Shown here piece by piece: positions 56,180-61,861 of a stretch of DNA of 61,861 nucleotides. Origin of the DNA: Paludibacteraceae bacterium (GTDB lineage Bacteria; Bacteroidota; Bacteroidia; Bacteroidales; Paludibacteraceae); NCBI GenBank assembly GCA_017503075.1, contig JAFVTU010000014.1, positions 1 to 61,861 of the forward strand, read 5' to 3'. The translations under genes and the position numbers were made by a program. The notes beneath the pieces were generated by a model. It was given only the letters and a program-made list of their open reading frames with translations, had not been told where the DNA came from and did no database searches. The first letter of the stretch is position 1. Each line of letters starts with the position of its first letter.

Positions 56180-57109
56180 TTAATTATTGTTATATTTTTC
56201 GTATCTTTGGCTTATAAATAAGCCCACTATAATAAGAAATATACCAACTAATTTCCAAATCGGCAGTATCTCGCCAAATATTATCCACATTAGTATGGCA
56301 GTAAACACTGCGCGCACATTATTAAATACATTCGCGCGCGTGACACCTATCTTGCGTACCGTGTAGCAGAAGAGCACGAAGGCCGCTACCGAGGCAAAGA
56401 TGGCTAGATAGAGGACGGCTAGGAGGGGTGTAGCTTGGTGTAGGGTGTAGAGCGTAGAGTGTAGGGTGTGGAGCAGTTGGCCGGCCTCGGTGAATCCCCA
56501 TAGCGGATAGAACATGCATAGCGCAAAGGCCTGCACATAAAAGACAATAGACAAGGGCGAATAGCGGCTGGGTATACGACGCAAAACTATAGAATAACTC
56601 ACTGACATACTGACAGTTAAGAAAGCCAACAAAACGCCCCACGGGTTGCCCAAAGCAAAGTTATTGGAACCGACCAGCAACAGTATCAACATACCTACTG
56701 TAGATAGCAATATACCGATGATATTATTGCGCGTGATTTTTTCGCGAAGCAAAACTAGAGCAAATATAGGTGCCAACACGGGCTGGGTACTCAGCAGTGC
56801 CTCAGCTATCGTAGGAGAATCAAAACTCTGATAAGTATATGTCTCAAAAATGAAATACAAGAATGGCTGAAACAATCCCCCTAATATAAATAACGGAATA
56901 TCCTGCTTATCAGCCAATTGCAATCCCAATATCTCATTTTTGCGAAATACTAGCCCTAACGCTAGCATCAGCAATACGGCTATCGTAAAACGCACTACTA
57001 TGAGCGTTAGCGGAGGAAAAACATGCAAAGCTTCTTTGACTGCAATCCCCGCTCCTGCCCAAATCAACATAGCTGTGATAATGGCTATGTATGGTAGTAG
57101 TTTTTTCAC
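56180..57109 (-). CDS. EamA/DMT family transporter
   Basis: 309 residues, ten predicted transmembrane helices arranged as two EamA halves (about 5-140 and 155-300). The first half opens LPYIAIITAMLIWAGAGIAVKE; the second ends with a cytoplasmic basic tail. EamA proteins usually export metabolites or amino acids; direction and substrate are unknown. A repeat-derived loop HTLHSTLYTLHQATP (about 212-226) sits between the helices. The ATG overlaps the GH3 stop by four bases (ATGA), a sign of translational coupling with the amide synthetase. Confidence 0.9.
   Translation of the reverse strand: MKKLLPYIAIITAMLIWAGAGIAVKEALHVFPPLTLIVVRFTIAVLLMLALGLVFRKNEILGLQLADKQDIPLFILGGLFQPFLYFIFETYTYQSFDSPTIAEALLSTQPVLAPIFALVLLREKITRNNIIGILLSTVGMLILLLVGSNNFALGNPWGVLLAFLTVSMSVSYSIVLRRIPSRYSPLSIVFYVQAFALCMFYPLWGFTEAGQLLHTLHSTLYTLHQATPLLAVLYLAIFASVAAFVLFCYTVRKIGVTRANVFNNVRAVFTAILMWIIFGEILPIWKLVGIFLIIVGLFISQRYEKYNNN
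56427..56475 (-). repeat. GTAG-type decamers inside the EamA transporter gene
   Basis: GTGTAGCTTG, GTGTAGGGTG, TAGAGCGTAG, AGTGTAGGGT, GTGGAGC: degenerate units of 10 bp on the plus strand, the CTACAC family on the coding strand. They fill an extramembrane loop. Confidence 0.65.
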
Positions 57110-58980
57110 TGCTTTATCGAGTGGTTCTTATTGCGCTCAGCGCGGCGTCCTTGGCGAGTCTCATTGCGTTCAGCACGCGCTTTTCTGCGACGAGTAATAT
57201 TAGTATCAATATTATCCGCTAGAGTCATAATCTTATCAGACAATGTCTCAAGGCGTTCAATCTGGTCAAATTTGCGACGACGCTTATCGTCTTGCATCAA
57301 CAGGTTAAACTTGAATTGACCATCGCGGAAACCATCACGCAAACAAGCGGCCTTAAAGCGTGCATAGGCATTACTGAGCAAGATATGTGCTTGAGGTTCT
57401 TTGAGACGGAATGAGGAGCGTTTGGACTCGTATTCGTTATTGATTTCCTGCAACTTACGATCAACCACTTTGGTAAATTCGTCAGCCGTTTGTTGATCAA
57501 CATCCTCGTCAACAAACTCGTAGTAAAAGTGGTATTTCGATTCGCGCACATCGGCAAAACCAACAAAGAACTTGGTCTTGACACCCATCAATTCTTCGGT
57601 CTTATGTACGGCATCAATGAATTGTGGTTCGTAGAGTTTTTCTCCCGTCATAGACACAATACCATTGACCTTAGATACCATGTGTACGGTAGGTGTATTG
57701 TAGAACTTGCCTCCCACCTCTACCAGGTCGTTCATGTTGTAGCGGAAGAGTCCAGAATATGTAGTGACATAGGCGCAGTATCGTTTGCCCTTTTCGAGCT
57801 CGTAGATTTGCAAGAAATGCTTATGTGGCTTATCTAGTTCGCTCTCTTCCACAAACTCATAGTAGTGGAAATGCGGGAACAGCACCGATTCGTTGGTTTC
57901 ATCCAGCGAGAATCCAAAGCGACATTCTGTAGCAATATAGCCCAATTCCTGATACATGGTTTTGTCCCAATTGAATTGGTCCAGATACTTCTCCATATAT
58001 ATCTTGGTGTTACCACATTTCCATGTCGAAAGCAGTTGCAACCATGGCCAGAAGTGCTTTGGTTCTAATTTACCATGCTCCGTCAGCAACTGACGCAACT
58101 CCTCTGCACGCTCTGGTAGAGGCGACATATACGCATGCAACTCCTCGCGGATATATTCTGAAATATCGAAGTTCCAGCTCAGTGTACCCTTCTCTATATC
58201 GTCAATCATCTCCTCTGTATTCTCATTGAGCGTACGCAGCAACTCAAGTATAGTAGATGGATTAGCCGTCGCCCACAATGTCACATCACGATGTTGCATA
58301 GCCAGTCGCATCAGTGTGTAGTTGCGCGCCGCATAATCATCAATCGACATCACACATGCAGGTGCTGTATAATGCTTCTTAATGATTTTTGGCACATCAC
58401 GTACCAGCACACCACTCACCGACCCAAACACTGTACCATCTGGAGCGTATCCCTCCAATTCCTTTCCCACGGTGGTAAATAGGTGTCCTCCGAAAATACG
58501 GCTACGATGAGTAATAAAATTCCATATCCACACGTGGGTCATCTTGCCATATACATCCTTGAGATACTTATGGGTCATAGGCACCCATTTAGGCTCAGAA
58601 GTAGTACCCGAAGTAGTGGCATACATATCTGGTTTGCCAGGGAAGAGCACATTCTCCTCGCCATTCTTATGACGTTCCACATATGGTCGCAATGGCTCAA
58701 AACTATCATTTACGGGCACATACTGGCGATACAAACGGAACAAGTCTTCTGTGGTGGTAGCAGATAGAATGCGATCAAAATGATGTTCTCTGCCGTAAAC
58801 TGTATCGCGCGAAATAGTTAAAATATCTCGCAACGTTTTTTCCGCAGCATGCTTGGGATGACGATTCCAATAGTTCAAGCGCAATCGTTGCGTACCACCT
58901 ACCAAGCATAATGCTGTGTTAATCAACCAAGGATATGGCAATGCTCTTCCTTGGTTATCTAAGTATGTTTTCTTTTTCAT
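57106..58980 (-). CDS. GH3 family acyl-acid amide synthetase-like protein
   Basis: Adenylating enzyme of the ANL-like GH3 family, known in plants for joining amino acids to jasmonate or auxin; bacterial substrates are mostly unknown. 624 residues with the ATP-binding motif YATTSGTTSEPKWVPMTHK (about 121-139), VSMTGEKLYEPQFIDA and YVTTYSGLFRYNMNDLVEVG (ATP/substrate motifs 2-3), and the C-terminal lid (about 500-600). The last 25 residues are a basic RRRKARAERNETRQGRR tail outside the family domain. It overlaps the EamA gene by 4 bp, which suggests that a conjugate is made and then exported (inference). Confidence 0.9.
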   Translation of the reverse strand: MKKKTYLDNQGRALPYPWLINTALCLVGGTQRLRLNYWNRHPKHAAEKTLRDILTISRDTVYGREHHFDRILSATTTEDLFRLYRQYVPVNDSFEPLRPYVERHKNGEENVLFPGKPDMYATTSGTTSEPKWVPMTHKYLKDVYGKMTHVWIWNFITHRSRIFGGHLFTTVGKELEGYAPDGTVFGSVSGVLVRDVPKIIKKHYTAPACVMSIDDYAARNYTLMRLAMQHRDVTLWATANPSTILELLRTLNENTEEMIDDIEKGTLSWNFDISEYIREELHAYMSPLPERAEELRQLLTEHGKLEPKHFWPWLQLLSTWKCGNTKIYMEKYLDQFNWDKTMYQELGYIATECRFGFSLDETNESVLFPHFHYYEFVEESELDKPHKHFLQIYELEKGKRYCAYVTTYSGLFRYNMNDLVEVGGKFYNTPTVHMVSKVNGIVSMTGEKLYEPQFIDAVHKTEELMGVKTKFFVGFADVRESKYHFYYEFVDEDVDQQTADEFTKVVDRKLQEINNEYESKRSSFRLKEPQAHILLSNAYARFKAACLRDGFRDGQFKFNLLMQDDKRRRKFDQIERLETLSDKIMTLADNIDTNITRRRKARAERNETRQGRRAERNKNHSIKQ

Positions 58981-59003
58981 AAATATATTTTGTAGAGTCT
59001 ATG

Positions 59004-59432
59004 TTACGACTCCTTCTTTTTATCTTTGTAAAATGGTCTTAGTACAAAATAGTTGATCACTCCAGCCAGCATAATTGCTACAATTCCAGCCCATTCTTCA
59101 CTTATGTGTAGCCAGATCATCACATTCAAGAACAGCAGTTGTATGCCATAATTGAGTGCACGCCCAAGAAGAAATCCTCCTGCGTTCTTCCAAGTTGGAG
59201 TCTTCTTAAAGGTGTAGAAACTGGTCAAAAAATAGTTCACCACCATCTCTATCATAAACCCTGCAGTGAATGCGACTGATGTCAACAATGCAACCTCTGG
59301 CCATTTGGTTTGAAACACCCCTAGCAACAAGTAGTAAATACCATATTGCAGCCCCGTTCCTAATGCTCCTACGAGCACGAAACGGACTGCACTACGATAT
59401 TTTATCGGTAAACGACCTGTTAGGGTTTTCAT
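59004..59432 (-). CDS. GtrA family membrane protein
   Basis: 142 residues with four transmembrane helices (about 14-36, 42-62, 80-98, 108-130), the GtrA/PF04138 layout. FVLVGALGTGLQYGIYYLLL at the start is typical. GtrA proteins help move undecaprenyl-linked sugars or serve in polysaccharide pathways. It sits between alaS and the GH3 gene (23 bp before the GH3 start) in the same direction. Confidence 0.88.
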   Translation of the reverse strand: MKTLTGRLPIKYRSAVRFVLVGALGTGLQYGIYYLLLGVFQTKWPEVALLTSVAFTAGFMIEMVVNYFLTSFYTFKKTPTWKNAGGFLLGRALNYGIQLLFLNVMIWLHISEEWAGIVAIMLAGVINYFVLRPFYKDKKKES

Positions 59433-59442
59433 TACTATTGAG

Positions 59443-59520
59443 GGTTAAAGGTTAGAGGTTAAAGGCAGAGTAAATCGGCATAGCCGCCTATTCCACACCT
59501 TTAAACATTAAACCCTAAAC
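59443..59520 (-). repeat. Heptamers and micro-hairpin between alaS and the GtrA gene
   Basis: GGTTAAA, GGTTAGA, GGTTAAA, GGCAGAG (59443-59470), CGGC-ATA-GCCG (59476-59486), then ATTAAAC, CCTAAAC-type units up to the alaS stop. Confidence 0.82.
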
Positions 59521-59521
59521 T

Positions 59522-61861
59522 TTACACTAACGCTGCTAGCATCTCCTCCATTGCAGCACCTAATCCAGCCACATTGCGACCACCTGCAGTAGCCATCCAT
59601 GCTTGACCGCCGCCACCGCCTTGGATATGCTTAGCAGCCGACTTGATAATCTGACCTGCGTTCTTGCCTGCATCTACCAATGGTTGCGATAGTACTACGG
59701 TAATCATTGGTTTTCCTTCCCACTCGGTAGCACCTACTACAGCGAACTTCACATCGGTAAACTTGCCTTTTAGCAACATAGGCACATTGCGCAGCAAGTT
59801 AGCATCTACGGTACCCTCTACGCGCACCAGTTTGATGCCATTGTAGTCCTCTGCCTTTGCAATCAGTTCATCGCGGAAACGCTCTACTTTCTCAGCCATG
59901 AAGGTCTCAATCTGCTTCTTCAAGCCCGCATTTTCATCAATGGCTTTGCGGATAGCGCCTGCCAAGTCTGGAGCGTTGTTGAACAATGCACGCAGACCAC
60001 CAATCATATCCACTTGCTTGTAGTAGAGTTCATCGGCCTTGGCTGCTGTCACTGCCTCAATGCGGCGAATACCCGCAGCCACACTGGTCTCCATCACAAT
60101 GCGCACCGCACCAATCTTACCCGTACTTGCCACGTGGCAACCACCGCACAACTCTGCGGATGGACCATACTTGATGACACGTACCTCATCGCCATATTTC
60201 TCGCCGAAGAGTGCCATTGCACCCATTTCTTTCGCTTTCTCTATTGGCGTGTTACGGCTTTCCTCAAGAGGCAAGTCTTGGCGAATCATCTCGTTGGCAA
60301 GCATCTCCACTTGGCGAAGCTCCTCCGCACTCACTTTCTGGAAGTGTGAGAAGTCGAAACGCAAACTGTCTGCCGATACGAAGCTACCCTTTTGCTCCAC
60401 ATGCTCGCCCAATACTTGACGCAATGCGTAGTGTATGATATGCGTAGCAGTGTGGTTGCAAGCAATGGCTTGACGGCGAGCAACATCTACCTCAGCCATC
60501 ATCTTGCTCTTGATATTCTCAGGCAATTCCGCACAGAGGTGTACTGCCAGATTGTTCTCGCGTTTGGTATCCAACACGCGCACATTGCCCAATGTACCCG
60601 AATCGCCGACTTCACCACCCATCTCAGCGTAGAATGGTGTTTGGCTGAGCACTACTTGATAGAGTTCTTTGCCCTTTTGGTTCACTTTGCGGTAGCGCAA
60701 CACTTGTGTCTCGCATTGCAGCACATCGTATCCATCAAACTCTGTCTCGCCTTCGCTAATCACTACCCAGTCGCCCAGTTCTTGTTTGTTGGCTTGGCGA
60801 CCCATCTCTTTTTGGTGCTCCAATGCCTTGTTGTACTCTTCCTCATTGGTGGTAAATCCGTTCTCGCTCAAAATCAATTGAGTAAGGTCGAGAGGGAAAC
60901 CGTATGTATCTTTCAATGTGAACACATCCACACCCGAAATCTCTTTACCTTGCGCCTCTTTCATCAGTTTGTCGAGCAAAGAGATACCCTTGTCCAATGT
61001 GCGGAGGAAACCATCCTCCTCGCTCTTGATTACAGGGGTGATTTGTGCCTCTTGCTTCACCAATTCGGGATATGCTTCGCCCATATCGGCAATGAGTTGT
61101 GGCACCAGTTTGTACATAAACGCCTCGCGTTGTCCGAGGAAGGTGTAGCCATAGCGCACTGCACGGCGGAGGATTCGGCGAATCACATAACCTGCTTTCT
61201 CGTTGCTTGGCAACTGACCATCAGCAATAGCGAAAGCGATAGTACGGATATGATCGGCTATCACGCGCATAGCCACATCCACTTTCTCCTCTTTGCCATA
61301 CTCAGAGCCGCAGATCTCGCCAATCTTCTTCAGCATAGGTTGGAAGACATCGGTGTCATAGTTCGACTGTTTGCCTTGCATAGTGCGCACCAAGCGCTCG
61401 AAGCCCATACCTGTGTCAATCACTTTGTTTGGCAAGGTATCAAGCGAACCATCGGCTTTGCGGTTGTATTGCATGAACACGAGGTTCCAAATCTCAATCA
61501 CTTGTGGGTGGTCTTTGTTCACGAGTTCGCGACCAGAGAGAGCCGCTTTCTCCTCCTCGCTACGGCTATCCACGTGAATCTCCGAGCATGGACCACAAGG
61601 ACCTGTATCACCCATCTCCCAGAAGTTGTCGTGCTTGTTGCCATTGAGGATATGGTCGGCAGGCAAGTGCTTAGCCCAGATCTCTGCTGCCTCGTTGTCG
61701 CGCTCGATGCCCTCTTCTGGTGAACCCTCGAACACGGTTACGTAGAGGTTCTTTGGGTCAAGTTTCAGCACGTCCACGAGATACTCCCACGCGAAGTCGA
61801 TGGCACCCGCTTTGAAGTAATCGCCAAACGACCAGTTGCCGAGCATCTCGAACATGGTGTG
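59522..61861 (-). CDS. alaS: Alanine--tRNA ligase, lacking its N-terminus (window edge)
   Basis: Charges tRNA-Ala. The window holds the last 779 or so codons; the first about 95 are outside (the window starts at [10 protein letters not shown], which is motif 2 of the class II core). Also present: DTGMGFERL (motif 3), the tRNA-recognition domain, the editing domain with HTATHIIH (HxxxH zinc site) and CGGCH, and the C-terminal DHH-type domain with [14 protein letters not shown]. All domains that can be seen are intact. Likely co-transcribed with the GtrA, GH3 and EamA genes, as no terminator is visible behind it. Confidence 0.97.
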   Translation of the reverse strand, partial: HTMFEMLGNWSFGDYFKAGAIDFAWEYLVDVLKLDPKNLYVTVFEGSPEEGIERDNEAAEIWAKHLPADHILNGNKHDNFWEMGDTGPCGPCSEIHVDSRSEEEKAALSGRELVNKDHPQVIEIWNLVFMQYNRKADGSLDTLPNKVIDTGMGFERLVRTMQGKQSNYDTDVFQPMLKKIGEICGSEYGKEEKVDVAMRVIADHIRTIAFAIADGQLPSNEKAGYVIRRILRRAVRYGYTFLGQREAFMYKLVPQLIADMGEAYPELVKQEAQITPVIKSEEDGFLRTLDKGISLLDKLMKEAQGKEISGVDVFTLKDTYGFPLDLTQLILSENGFTTNEEEYNKALEHQKEMGRQANKQELGDWVVISEGETEFDGYDVLQCETQVLRYRKVNQKGKELYQVVLSQTPFYAEMGGEVGDSGTLGNVRVLDTKRENNLAVHLCAELPENIKSKMMAEVDVARRQAIACNHTATHIIHYALRQVLGEHVEQKGSFVSADSLRFDFSHFQKVSAEELRQVEMLANEMIRQDLPLEESRNTPIEKAKEMGAMALFGEKYGDEVRVIKYGPSAELCGGCHVASTGKIGAVRIVMETSVAAGIRRIEAVTAAKADELYYKQVDMIGGLRALFNNAPDLAGAIRKAIDENAGLKKQIETFMAEKVERFRDELIAKAEDYNGIKLVRVEGTVDANLLRNVPMLLKGKFTDVKFAVVGATEWEGKPMITVVLSQPLVDAGKNAGQIIKSAAKHIQGGGGGQAWMATAGGRNVAGLGAAMEEMLAALV

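Noticed and set aside
60392-61723. Long plus-strand frame (443 codons) opposite alaS
   Set aside because: Antisense to a highly conserved synthetase; codon pattern follows from alaS. No promoter or start signal.

Overview
The window looks like a chromosomal segment of a gut- or rumen-type Bacteroidales (Bacteroidota) bacterium. Reasons: eleven promoters of the Bacteroidota form (TTTG or TTGC, 19-20 bp, then TAnnTTTG); no Shine-Dalgarno motifs; a TonB receptor beside a DUF5689 lipoprotein; BspA-like leucine-rich repeat and InlB-repeat surface proteins; and type IX secretion (T9SS)-like C-terminal domains. Family or genus cannot be fixed from the sequence alone.

Layout. 1-4143 (+): end of a Cys-rich CWC protein, metallophosphoesterase, GNAT acetyltransferase, BspA-like surface protein, iron alcohol dehydrogenase. 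4213-7927 (-): sdaA-lysC-lysA. 8097-16578 (-): a nucleotide operon, pyrC-pyrK-pyrD-pyrF-pyrE-pyrB-guaB-guaA, with two unusual enzymes: PyrB carries a C-terminal zinc knuckle like that of PyrI, and GuaA has lost the catalytic part of its glutaminase domain. 16833-23810 (+): rel (without the central helical/zinc-finger region), DUF1573 protein, meaB, dnaB, secreted endonuclease. 23811-24426 holds no gene but has a strong promoter and a run of hairpins. 24427-28021 (-): two short InlB-type secreted proteins and an orphan AAA ATPase. 28524-40807 (+): a 2833-residue InlB/Ig-repeat surface protein, a small secreted protein, a four-helix-bundle/zinc-finger protein flanked by GC-rich repeats, and a second T9SS-type surface protein. 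41189-47652 (+): asnS, TonB receptor, DUF5689 lipoprotein, cvpA. 47705-51642 (-): tRNA-His, a phosphopantetheinyl transferase, an acyltransferase, rng, a 29-residue basic protein and an HU gene. 51843-52925 (+): mutY. 52948-56081 (-): a three-gene operon of 5-alpha-reductase-like protein, Old Yellow Enzyme reductase and short-chain dehydrogenase, resembling gut steroid/bile-acid transformation loci. 56180-61861 (-): alaS (5' end outside), GtrA-like protein, GH3-family amide synthetase, EamA transporter.

The most unusual genome-wide signal is in the spacers. Most gaps inside operons consist of degenerate short tandem repeats (units of 7, 10, 8 or 12 bp) interrupted by tiny palindromes (4-7 bp stem, usually a 3-nt loop). 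The same repeats also occur in frame inside housekeeping genes (metallophosphoesterase, lysA, sdaA, pyrK, a phosphopantetheinyl transferase, mutY, an EamA transporter), where they add roughly 7-35 residues. Heptanucleotide repeats of this kind are known from cyanobacteria (STRR); I do not know of a description in Bacteroidales.
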